6,421 nucleotides of DNA from Verrucomicrobiaceae bacterium. Its GTDB lineage: Bacteria > Verrucomicrobiota > Verrucomicrobiia > Verrucomicrobiales > Akkermansiaceae. A program made the position numbers and the translations under genes. The notes under the pieces were generated by a model that was not told the origin of the DNA, made no database searches, and saw only the letters and a program-made list of their open reading frames with translations. The DNA lies in contig JAIXVN010000039.1 in assembly GCA_027483005.1 (NCBI GenBank), positions 1-6,421 of the forward strand, read 5' to 3'. This document shows, one piece after another, positions 1 to 5,459 of the stretch. Within the stretch, counting starts at the first letter, position 1; each line of letters begins with the position of its first letter.

Positions 1-315
1 ATCCCGGCGATGCTGCTGATCCCCTGCATGGGCTACCTCGGGTTCACCGTCAGCAGGGCGCTGCATGCCGAGACCGACTCCTCGCAACGGGCCACCGTTC
101 TTTCCGTCAAAGGCCTCGTCTTCAACCTCGGATACGGCTCATGCAGCCTGGCCTTCTCGACCGCGCTTTCGGCGCTCCGACCCAGCCACGGCGAGGGAGC
201 CTTCCAAACCCTTCTCGCCTGGCAGGTGCCGTTGTTCCTGATCGCCCTGCTGGTGTTCTTCCCTTGGGCGATCCGTAAATGGAGGAGAAATCCCAGGACT
301 ACTTCCGAGGCCTGA
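1..315 (+). CDS. MFS-type transporter, C-terminal fragment (5' end outside window)
   Basis: The reading frame is open from the first base of the window, so the gene begins upstream and only its last 104 residues are seen. There are three hydrophobic stretches: roughly residues 4-21 (from MLLIPCMGYL), 36-58, and 74-92. They are joined by a hydrophilic loop and end in a basic tail (IRKWRRNPR). The loop after the first stretch reads TDSSQRATVLSV, which resembles the conserved cytoplasmic segment (RATxLS) before the penultimate helix of many major facilitator superfamily transporters. This suggests the end of a 12-helix inner-membrane secondary transporter. The substrate cannot be inferred. The TGA stop lies inside the 3' end of the oppositely oriented dehydrogenase gene, so the two genes converge and overlap by 17 bp. 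The family call rests on the hydrophobicity pattern and one short motif. Confidence 0.72.
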   Translation: MPAMLLIPCMGYLGFTVSRALHAETDSSQRATVLSVKGLVFNLGYGSCSLAFSTALSALRPSHGEGAFQTLLAWQVPLFLIALLVFFPWAIRKWRRNPRTTSEA

Positions 316-1102
316 AGCCCATGATCAAGCGGATCGCAACAATCGGCAGAGCGGTGATCACGGCGGCAGTCACCGCCATCTTCAGGCTTGGATAAATCCG
401 GGCCTTTTTCGCATCCAGCGCGACGATCGACTCGGACACCACCTGCCTCTTGTCCACGTAGGAAGCCTCGCGAAAGACCGAGTTCTCCTTGATCTCACCA
501 CGGAACGCCACTGCACCAAACTCTGTGTGCACCGGTCCCGGACAGACCGCCAGCACCGGAATGTCGTGATCCCTTAGCTCGATCCGCAGGGCCTCTGAAA
601 AGCTCGTCACGTAGGCCTTGGTGGCGGCATAGACCGCGAAGTCCGGGATCGGCAGCAAGCTCGCCAACGAGCTCACATTGATGATCGCCCCCGCCCGCTG
701 CCGGATCATGCCGGGGATCAAGGCGTGGGAGAGTCGGGTCAGAGCCTCGATGTTTAGGCGCAGCATCCCCTCCACCCGCGACCACTCGGCGGTGGAAAAT
801 TCGCCGTAGTCACCCATCCCCGCGTTGTTGACCAAAAGATCGGGCACCAGCCCACGGGCTGAAAGCGCCTCGACCACCTGCGGGCAGCCGTTCTCAGAAA
901 CCAGGTCCGCCGTGATCCATACCACGTTCACTTTCGGGAAACGGGCCACCACCTTGGCGGCCAATTCTTCAAGGCGGTCCTGCCGCCGCGCCACGAGGAC
1001 AAAGGTGTCAACCCGGGGCGCGAGCTGAAGGACGAACTCCTCGCCGAGACCGGCGGAGGCACCGGTGACGAGCACACAGGAAAAGCGTTTGGCGTAGGAC
1101 AT
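299..1102 (-). CDS. Short-chain dehydrogenase/reductase (classical SDR), NADP-type
   Basis: This 267-residue protein shows the full classical SDR set. The cofactor-binding glycine motif TGASAGLG is at residues 13-20. The ARR at 38-40 follows the second beta strand, and such basic residues usually favour NADP(H). NNAG is at 92-95. The catalytic residues are Asn117, Ser145, Tyr158 and Lys162 (YAATK), and CPGPVHTEF follows near residue 187. The length is normal for the family plus a C-terminal extension. A hydrophobic run around residues 242-262 followed by FRPRK could attach the enzyme to the inner membrane face. It resembles the loosely annotated 'SDR family oxidoreductase, DltE/YqjQ-like' group; the substrate is unknown. 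The ATG is chosen because the glycine motif begins at residue 13 and no other suitable start lies near it. Its start codon sits in the loop of a 12-bp hairpin. The DUF6941-like gene ends 27 bp upstream on the same strand, so the pair probably forms an operon. Confidence 0.93.
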   Translation of the reverse strand: MSYAKRFSCVLVTGASAGLGEEFVLQLAPRVDTFVLVARRQDRLEELAAKVVARFPKVNVVWITADLVSENGCPQVVEALSARGLVPDLLVNNAGMGDYGEFSTAEWSRVEGMLRLNIEALTRLSHALIPGMIRQRAGAIINVSSLASLLPIPDFAVYAATKAYVTSFSEALRIELRDHDIPVLAVCPGPVHTEFGAVAFRGEIKENSVFREASYVDKRQVVSESIVALDAKKARIYPSLKMAVTAAVITALPIVAIRLIMGFRPRK

Positions 1103-1123
1103 CGCGCGGAGCCTACGCCAAAC
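1087..1123 (-). promoter_or_regulatory. 12-bp perfect hairpin enclosing the SDR start codon
   Basis: The arms GTTTGGCGTAGG (1087-1098 on the + strand) and CCTACGCCAAAC (1112-1123) are perfectly complementary, with a 13-nt loop. In the minus-strand transcript the 5' arm lies between the upstream gene's stop codon (1130-1132) and the SDR start. The AUG (1102-1100) falls in the loop, and the 3' arm is made of SDR codons 2-6. No U-run follows, so an intrinsic terminator is unlikely. Control of SDR initiation, or coupling to translation of the upstream gene, is an inference from this geometry. Confidence 0.55.
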
Positions 1124-1129
1124 CGGAGA

Positions 1130-1558
1130 TTACGCCAGCGTTTCGCCGTTCGGTCCCTGATTGACCTGAAGAATGCGGATCGGAATGCGCATCAGCACCT
1201 CGCCGTCGCAGCCGAGGTCGATCGAGTAGATGCCGGCATTCGGGAAACGGAGCCCCTGCAGGTTCATGATGATGTTGCGGGTCAGGAACGGGGTGTTCTT
1301 CGGCAACTGGACATCGAACTCAGGCTCGATCGGCATGTTGTTCGGGTCGAGCGACTCGCCGTCCTCGTCGATGATGTTGATCGAGAGCTTGTGGCGGCCA
1401 ACGTCCTCGCCGGTGAAGCAGAAGCGCATCGCCAAGGCACACTGCGGGTGAATCACTGGCAGGGCGCGGGCAACGAGGGTATCGAAGGTTCCGGAAATCA
1501 CGAGCTTGCCGTTGTAGTCGGCGGCGAAGTCGCAAAGAGTGGCGATCTGGATGTCCAT
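1130..1558 (-). CDS. DUF6941-like small protein of unknown function
   Basis: This is a 142-residue protein with no signal peptide or membrane segment. It begins MDIQIATLCDFAADYNGKL and continues VISGTFDTL (residues 20-28). I recognise this opening (ATLCD, then YxGKLxISGTFD) from the small uncharacterised DUF6941 family found in Verrucomicrobia and some other bacteria. The alternating polar and hydrophobic pattern, with strands around 41-49, 57-64, 93-104 and 121-130, suggests an all-beta, sandwich-like fold. No catalytic motif is visible and the function is unknown. The frame stays open for 43 codons further upstream from a GTG, but that extension is basic and proline-rich and looks non-coding, whereas ATG 1558 places the family motif at the N-terminus. 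No Shine-Dalgarno sequence precedes either start. It is likely the first gene of a two-gene unit with the SDR. Confidence 0.75.
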   Translation of the reverse strand: MDIQIATLCDFAADYNGKLVISGTFDTLVARALPVIHPQCALAMRFCFTGEDVGRHKLSINIIDEDGESLDPNNMPIEPEFDVQLPKNTPFLTRNIIMNLQGLRFPNAGIYSIDLGCDGEVLMRIPIRILQVNQGPNGETLA

Positions 1559-1885
1559 GGTAGGAATGGGATGTTGGATGACCCGTGGCAAAACGCCCGG
1601 GGGCCATTTGTCTGGCGGGAAATCCATCCGGTGGGAAGAGGAAAGTGGAGACCCACGCCGTCGGGCAACCTCTGTGACCGTCACCACGAGCCTTCAGCCC
1701 GGCCTTCGGGGTCCCCGCCGCGATCCATGCCAGACCTGCGATGGATTTCCTGCCGCCGCCCATCGCTTCGCCATCACGGCTCCAGCGGTAGTCACCAGCG
1801 ATCATTGGTCAGAGCCTCTGTTGGTGGAGGCGGGTCGAGCGAGAACGCCTTGCTCCGTGGTCAATTCTGGCTCACGCTCCACGAC
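1559..1885. other. Divergent intergenic region, no gene recognised
   Basis: This 327-bp stretch separates the divergent DUF6941-like gene (minus) and the glutaminyl-cyclase-like gene (plus), so it should hold promoters for both. I find no convincing sigma70 pair. The nearest is TTGCCA on the minus strand close to the DUF6941 start, and it lacks a good -10 partner. A short perfect palindrome, GTGAC-C-GTCAC (1674-1684), and a weak CCCG/CGGG hairpin near 1700 are the only compact symmetric elements I noticed. Long open frames cross the region on both strands, but they are low-complexity Arg/Ser/Pro-rich translations typical of GC-rich non-coding DNA. I see no tRNA or small-RNA signature. Confidence 0.5.
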
Positions 1886-2809
1886 ATGAAACCCCGCCTG
1901 CTGTCAATCCTCCTGCTCGTCGTGGCCCTGGCAACAGGCGGCTATTGGTTCGTGAAAAGACCTGTCCCTGCTGAGCTAGGTCAGGCGGCGCTGCACCACA
2001 CGAAGGAGATCCTCGCGATCGGGCCGCGCCCCCCCGGAACGAAGGAACTCGGTCAGGTCAGGGAACTGGTGAAATCAAAGCTCACGGCAGCGGGTTGGGT
2101 GGTGGTGGAAGAAGAGTTTGAACGAGACACTCCGATTGGGAAAATCAAGTTCGTGAACCTGCGGGCACGCTTCCCCGCCGGAGGAGCCGATCCGTGGAAG
2201 CAAGCGATCGAGGGCCTGCTCTGTGCCCACATCGACTCGAAGTATTTCAAGGATGAAGTGTTCGTCGGGGCTGATGATTCTGCATCCGCCTGTGGCGCGA
2301 TCGTGGAGATCGGGAGGTTCCTCGCGAAATCCAAGCCGCATCAGGCGAAAAAACTGGAACTGGTGTTTTTCGATGGCGAGGAGGCATTCGTCGAGTTCAC
2401 CACCCTCGACGGTCTCTACGGCAGCCGGCAGTACACCGCGAACTGGCGTAACAGTCCCTCAAAGCCGCGCTTCGGCATCCTGCTCGACATGATCGGCCAC
2501 AAGAACCTTCGAATCGCCATGCCTTCTGACTCACCGCTCGAACTGAAGGACCACGTCATGGCCGCCGCCGCAGACGAAAAGGCGGACCAGTTTTTCAAGA
2601 TGTTTGCTGAACCGATCCTCGACGACCACGTGCCACTGAACCAGGTCGGCATTCCAACCATCGACATCATCGGGGATTTCCAGCAGTTCAGCTGGTGGCA
2701 CCACCGCGCCGGGGGAAAGGATGACCTTGCGAACCTGTCCGCCGAGTCACTCGACATTTCCATGCGGGTGACCCTGCGGACCTTGGATAGGCTGTTGGGG
2801 AAGAAGTGA
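1886..2809 (+). CDS. Animal-type (M28 fold) glutaminyl-peptide cyclotransferase-like zinc enzyme, exported or membrane-anchored
   Basis: This 307-residue protein has an N-terminal hydrophobic segment (about residues 5-22) after MKPR, acting as a signal peptide or anchor, so the catalytic part should be periplasmic. It follows the vertebrate glutaminyl cyclase pattern closely: HIDSKYF (115-121), GADDSAS (128-134), FFDGEEAF (161-168), LYGSR (177-181), LLDMIG (199-204), DDHVPL (246-251), and WWHHR (270-274). By comparison with the family, the zinc ligands would be Asp131, Glu166 and His272. Glu165 would be the general acid/base, with Asp201 and the Asp246-247 pair in the active-site hydrogen-bond network. 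Such enzymes convert N-terminal Gln (or Glu) of peptides to pyroglutamate; an M28 aminopeptidase activity is the alternative. The frame is open far upstream, but ATG 1886 is chosen because it begins the signal segment directly. No Shine-Dalgarno sequence is seen. Confidence 0.85.
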   Translation: MKPRLLSILLLVVALATGGYWFVKRPVPAELGQAALHHTKEILAIGPRPPGTKELGQVRELVKSKLTAAGWVVVEEEFERDTPIGKIKFVNLRARFPAGGADPWKQAIEGLLCAHIDSKYFKDEVFVGADDSASACGAIVEIGRFLAKSKPHQAKKLELVFFDGEEAFVEFTTLDGLYGSRQYTANWRNSPSKPRFGILLDMIGHKNLRIAMPSDSPLELKDHVMAAAADEKADQFFKMFAEPILDDHVPLNQVGIPTIDIIGDFQQFSWWHHRAGGKDDLANLSAESLDISMRVTLRTLDRLLGKK

Positions 2810-2812
2810 GGC

Positions 2813-2828
2813 CGGGTTGAGAAACCCG
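2813..2828. terminator. Stem-loop between convergent genes, probable terminator
   Basis: CGGGTT (2813-2818) pairs with AACCCG (2823-2828) around a GAGA loop, a GNRA-type tetraloop on the plus strand. It occupies most of the 30-bp gap between the converging glutaminyl-cyclase-like and trxB genes, which is where a shared bidirectional terminator is expected. The downstream plus sequence is pyrimidine-rich (CTCTCCCATTCTC) but has no true T-run, so it may be a weak or factor-assisted terminator. Confidence 0.45.
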
Positions 2829-2839
2829 CTCTCCCATTC

Positions 2840-3766
2840 TCACTCGTGATCCGAAAGGTAGCGCTCCGCTTCAAGTGCGGCGGCGCAGCCCTGTCCGGCG
2901 GCGGTGATGGCTTGGCGGTAGTAGTGGTCGGCCACGTCGCCGGCGGCGAAAAGGCCGGGGGTCTTGGTGGCGGTGCGGCCGGGATTCTGAAGGATGTAGC
3001 CATTCTCATCCTTGTCGACGAGGTCCCCCAGGAAGGCACTGTTCGGCACGTGGCCGATGGCGACGAAGACGCACTTCACCTCGAGTTCGCTCTCCTCACC
3101 GGTGACGAGGTTCTTCAACTTCGCGGCACGCATTTCCCCGGCATCGTCGGTGAGATACTCGGCGACGGTGGAGTTCCAGACCGGCTCGATCTTGGGATTG
3201 GCGAGAGCGCGGTCGGCCATGATCTTCGAGGCGCGGAGTTCATCGCGGCGATGGATCAGATAGACCTTGCTGGCGAAGCGGGTGAGGAAGGAGGCCTCCT
3301 CGCAGGCGCTGTCGCCGCCGCCAATGACGGCGACCGGGACGTCTCGGTAAAAGGCACCATCGCAGGTGGCGCAGGAGGTCAGGCCATGACCGATGAGTTC
3401 CTTTTCATTCGGAAGTCCCAGATGCCGAGGGGCGGCGCCGGTGGCGACGATGAGGGTCCTGGTCTCATAGGTGTCCGAACCACAGTTCAGCTTGAACGAG
3501 CCATCGGCCTGGCGCTCGATCGACTCGACCGATGCCCAGGCGACGCGCGTGCCAAACTTTTCCGCCTGCTGCTGCATGTTCATCATCAGCTCGGGTCCCA
3601 TGATGCCTCCGGGAAAACCGGGGAAATTCTCGACCTCGGTGGTGGTGGTGAGCTGGCCTCCGGGCTGCGTGCCGGTGAGAAGCAGCGGGGTCAGGTTGGC
3701 GCGGGCGGTATAGATGGCGGCGGTGTAGCCGGCGCAGCCTGCACCGATGATGATGACGTGTTCCAT
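2840..3766 (-). CDS. trxB: Thioredoxin reductase (NADPH, low-Mr FAD type)
   Basis: This 308-residue enzyme passes electrons from NADPH through FAD and a redox disulfide to thioredoxin in the cytoplasm. All landmarks are present. The FAD dinucleotide motif GAGCAG is at residues 8-13. The PGGQLTTTTEVENFPGF segment is at 35-51 and the redox-active CATC at 132-135 (Cys132, Cys135). The NADPH-binding GGGDSA is at 149-154, with HRRDELRAS at 172-180 reading the 2'-phosphate. The second FAD motif GLFAAGDV is at 271-278, with YRQAITAAGQG after it at 283-293. The length is normal and there is no fused thioredoxin domain. Cys11 replaces the usual Pro of GSGPAG; I remember this variant from related phyla, so it is likely lineage-specific. 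The ATG places the FAD motif at residue 8. A candidate promoter lies 26-55 bp upstream. It converges with the gene at 1886-2809. Confidence 0.97.
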   Translation of the reverse strand: MEHVIIIGAGCAGYTAAIYTARANLTPLLLTGTQPGGQLTTTTEVENFPGFPGGIMGPELMMNMQQQAEKFGTRVAWASVESIERQADGSFKLNCGSDTYETRTLIVATGAAPRHLGLPNEKELIGHGLTSCATCDGAFYRDVPVAVIGGGDSACEEASFLTRFASKVYLIHRRDELRASKIMADRALANPKIEPVWNSTVAEYLTDDAGEMRAAKLKNLVTGEESELEVKCVFVAIGHVPNSAFLGDLVDKDENGYILQNPGRTATKTPGLFAAGDVADHYYRQAITAAGQGCAAALEAERYLSDHE

Positions 3767-3791
3767 GAGCGTATGAGAAAGGAGCTGGCGG

Positions 3792-3821
3792 ATTATTCGT
3801 TCGGGATGTTTCCGACGACAA
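3792..3821 (-). promoter_or_regulatory. Candidate sigma70-type promoter of trxB
   Basis: On the minus strand, TTGTCG (3821-3816, 4/6 to the -35 consensus) and AATAAT (3797-3792, 5/6 to TATAAT) are separated by 18 bp. The AATAAT box stands out in GC-rich surroundings. Initiation would fall near 3785, giving a leader of about 20 nt before the trxB ATG, consistent with the absence of a Shine-Dalgarno sequence there. Inferred by eye only. Confidence 0.45.
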
Positions 3822-3840
3822 GGGGGAAGTTCCGGCAGCC

Positions 3841-3871
3841 CACGAACGTTCGAACGATCACGAACTGATCA
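3841..3871. promoter_or_regulatory. Operator-like repeat cluster upstream of trxB
   Basis: Within 31 bp there are three CGAAC units (3843, 3851, 3861), a 10-bp palindrome CGAACGTTCG (3843-3852) overlapping GTTCGAAC (3848-3855), and an inverted pair GATCA/TGATC (3856-3860 and 3866-3870) flanking the third CGAAC. The cluster sits about 20 bp upstream of the candidate trxB -35 box, between divergent genes, as expected for a transcription-factor site. The regulator is unknown; the GAAC/GTTC half-sites resemble several unrelated operator classes. Confidence 0.28.
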
Positions 3872-3980
3872 GGCCGTCAACGGGTTCAAGCCGATGAGTT
3901 TCGAGCTTGGGACTCTGAAGCCTTTTCGATTCCATGAAGCCGAACCCTGATCGTTCCCTGGAGTCCAGCCTCGTCCTTAA

Positions 3981-4292
3981 ATGAAAAAAGCCACCGAGTC
4001 CCTCTTCGAACTGATCGCCTGGGCCTGGCTGTTCAAGCTGATCTACGGCTTTGGCGACGCGATCTCGCCGTCAGGCCTGCCGAAGGTGCATCTCCGGTAT
4101 CGGAAAGGCCGCTGCCACCTGCTTTTCGGAGCCCTGCCGTCGTGGGCGCGAAGCGGGGTGGCGGACCTGTTAGAGGAGCACGGGATTTCAAATGCCGTCA
4201 TCAAGCTCCGCAAGGACGGACGATTTGATTTTTCCCGAAGCGTTCCGGAAGAGCTGAAACAGCGATTGAGGAACTTGATTCTGAACCGATGA
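3981..4292 (+). CDS. Small DUF3634-like protein with one N-terminal membrane segment
   Basis: This 103-residue protein begins MKKATES. A hydrophobic, aromatic-rich segment follows at about residues 8-28 (LFELIAWAWLFKLIYGF), probably a single membrane helix or anchor. The soluble part (36-103) reads VHLRYRKGRCHLLFGALPSW, then a helical stretch ADLLEEHGI (61-69), then IKLRKDGRFDFSRSVPEEL and QRLRN (74-98). A basic strand-type start with a short G-x-LP turn and the end FSRSVPEExxQRLRN match what I recall of DUF3634, a short uncharacterised family. Function is unknown. An in-frame TAA immediately precedes the ATG, so no longer start exists. There is no Shine-Dalgarno sequence and no co-directional neighbour, so it looks monocistronic. 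Confidence 0.75.
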   Translation: MKKATESLFELIAWAWLFKLIYGFGDAISPSGLPKVHLRYRKGRCHLLFGALPSWARSGVADLLEEHGISNAVIKLRKDGRFDFSRSVPEELKQRLRNLILNR

Positions 4293-4303
4293 AGAGAATG
4301 AAC

Positions 4304-4330
4304 CACAGAGAACGCAGAGAGCACAAAGAT
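4304..4330. repeat. Degenerate 9-nt tandem repeat, ACCACAGAGAACGCAGAG-type intergenic element
   Basis: Three 9-nt units follow each other: CACAGAGAA, CGCAGAGAG, CACAAAGAT. This purine-rich phrase, often seen as 'aaccacagagaacacagag', recurs between genes in many Verrucomicrobia, Planctomycetes and other environmental genomes. Only one copy is in this window, so its dispersed nature is from memory, not shown here. It begins 12 bp after the stop of the DUF3634-like gene. Confidence 0.45.
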
Positions 4331-4352
4331 CAGACAATGGTCGTCTTCTTTT
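4325..4352 (+). terminator. Weak terminator-like hairpin with T-rich tail
   Basis: AAAGA (4325-4329) and AGAC (4332-4335) pair with GTCT (4343-4346) and TCTTT (4347-4351). This gives a 9-bp A/T-rich stem with a 2-nt bulge, followed by a T-rich run (TTTTGTTCTTCGTTT). It lies 33-60 bp after the DUF3634-like gene and could end its transcript. The stem is weak and the call is tentative. Confidence 0.22.
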
Positions 4353-4364
4353 GTTCTTCGTTTC

Positions 4365-4386
4365 GAATTTAGGATTTAGAATTCAG
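4365..4386. repeat. Short AT-rich GAATTTAG/GATTTAG/AATTCAG repeat
   Basis: Three 7-8-nt near-copies (GAATTTAG, GATTTAG, AATTCAG) run head to tail, and the outer GAATT/AATTC pair forms an inverted repeat with 10 bp between. Together with the 9-nt repeat 35 bp upstream it makes an AT-richer spacer in a GC-rich window. The minus-strand lipoprotein gene ends just after it, so it lies in the convergent 3' region of both neighbours. Confidence 0.35.
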
Positions 4387-4402
4387 TGCTTTCTCCTCCT
4401 CC

Positions 4403-5338
4403 TCATTCGATCCCGCGGGCAGCCTTCTGCTGCTTGATCCAGGATTGATCGGAATCGCTGAGTTTCGACTCCTGGGTGCGGGAGCGGAGGCCATCGGGCT
4501 CGACGAAGTAGAGCTGGCCTTTGGAGTAGTTGACGAGCTTGGCGAAGACCTTGTTGCCCTTGCGATCCTGCCAGTCGCGATAGCCCTTCTTCATGAGTCC
4601 GGCCCGCCATTCGGCGTTGGATCGTTCGGCGATCGCCTGACCCTGCCTGAAAAGCCCCCAGGTGTAGTTGGCCTGGCCGCTGTGGTAGCCCTTGTAGGTG
4701 GCCACGACATCGCCGGAAGAGGAGAGCACGAGAAATGTAGGATGGCCGAGCACCTTGTAGCGCTTCTTGAGCTGGGCCACGTAGTCCTTCAGGCGGAGTT
4801 CCTTGTCCATGGCATCGCCGATGCTGAGATCGGAGTCCTTCTGCCTCACAAATGAATCGACCTTGAGCCGCACGAATTTCTCACGGGCCCAATCGTTGAA
4901 TGCCTGATCGGCAAAGAGTTCGGCGGAAATGCCCTTGCAACCCGGGCTGTTCTTGGAGTCGCTGAACCAGATGAGCAGCGGCTTGTTCTCGCGGGAGGAT
5001 CGCTGGCGGGCGAGAGTCTCGCTTTCCTCCCACGGGCCCTTTTTCGGGGCGTTGAGAAGCGGGGAGAGTTCCTGGATGCCGCCTTCCGGATCGTCGGGGT
5101 TGGTCCAGACGATCTCGCTTTCTGGGGTGATCTGCAGCGGCTGGCTGAGGGTCACGTTTCCACCAGCACGGACCGGTGTGCCGGCATCCGCGCCTCTCAG
5201 GGGAGCCGGGATGCCAGAGGGGCCGAATGGGGAGTTCTGCTTCTTGTCGGGCCCCGATTTCACCAGACCCGTCAGCCGGGCGCAGGAAGAGGCCAGGAGT
5301 GCGCCAATCAGCAGGGTGGCAGGAAAGCGGAGATTCAT
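4403..5338 (-). CDS. Thioredoxin-fold lipoprotein with C-terminal SHD1-like domain
   Basis: This 311-residue protein begins with a lipoprotein-type signal (hydrophobic 5-16, LLASSC with Cys19 as the likely lipidated residue). A Pro/Gly-rich linker follows to about residue 100. A thioredoxin-like domain spans 102-225: a helix, LLIWFSDS (121-128), an active-site motif SPGC (131-134), VRLKVDSF (157-163), and the cis-proline loop GHPTFLVLSSSG (198-209). The first active-site cysteine is Ser131, leaving only Cys134, so classical dithiol exchange is not expected. The C-terminus, YRDWQDRKGNKVFAKL to LSDSDQSWIK (253-302), matches the SHD1 (SLA1 homology 1-like) pattern. It probably acts at the envelope; the role is unknown. 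ATG 5338 is chosen because the signal begins there; ATG 5350 and TTG 5374 in the same frame are possible. The gene is divergent from the antiporter gene. Confidence 0.8.
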   Translation of the reverse strand: MNLRFPATLLIGALLASSCARLTGLVKSGPDKKQNSPFGPSGIPAPLRGADAGTPVRAGGNVTLSQPLQITPESEIVWTNPDDPEGGIQELSPLLNAPKKGPWEESETLARQRSSRENKPLLIWFSDSKNSPGCKGISAELFADQAFNDWAREKFVRLKVDSFVRQKDSDLSIGDAMDKELRLKDYVAQLKKRYKVLGHPTFLVLSSSGDVVATYKGYHSGQANYTWGLFRQGQAIAERSNAEWRAGLMKKGYRDWQDRKGNKVFAKLVNYSKGQLYFVEPDGLRSRTQESKLSDSDQSWIKQQKAARGIE

Positions 5339-5421
5339 GGATCGGACCATGACCGCCCCACGGGCCGTCGCCAAGTTCCAAGGAGCCGCAGCCGCTGGAT
5401 TTCCCGCCGGGTGTTATCGTC

Positions 5422-5450
5422 TTGTCGTTGGCCGATGCGCGCCATTTAGT
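5422..5450 (+). promoter_or_regulatory. Candidate promoter of the antiporter gene, nearly leaderless
   Basis: TTGTCG (5422-5427) and TTTAGT (5445-5450) are 17 bp apart, each 4/6 to the sigma70 consensus. The -35 hexamer is identical to the one proposed for trxB. Transcription would begin near 5457, only a few bases before the ATG at 5460, implying a very short or leaderless message. Modest match by eye. Confidence 0.3.
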
Positions 5451-5459
5451 CGCTGCGTG

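Noticed and set aside
1087..1123. Reading the start-codon hairpin as an intrinsic terminator
   Set aside because: No T-run follows on the minus strand (the next bases are GCTTTTCC within SDR codons), and it lies inside a likely operon.
1559..1687. 43-codon extension of the DUF6941-like protein from a GTG
   Set aside because: The extension is basic and Pro-rich and unlike the family. The recognised family start MDIQIATLCD is at 1558.
1391..1885. N-terminal extension of the glutaminyl-cyclase-like frame upstream of 1886
   Set aside because: It runs antisense across the DUF6941-like gene and through the spacer, with low-complexity Arg/Ser/Gly/Pro content. The signal segment begins exactly at ATG 1886.
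2846..3868. Long plus-strand open frame opposite trxB (340 codons)
   Set aside because: It is the Gly/Ala/Asp-rich mirror of trxB in GC-rich DNA. trxB has every family motif on the other strand.
3871..3910. Possible tRNA T-arm (GGGTTCAAGCC) in the trxB upstream region
   Set aside because: The bases after the TTCAAGC loop do not pair to form a 5-bp T-stem, and no anticodon or acceptor arms can be placed around it.
4304..4386. CRISPR-like array
   Set aside because: The units are 7-9 nt long, degenerate and adjacent, with no spacers of constant length. They are simple short repeats.
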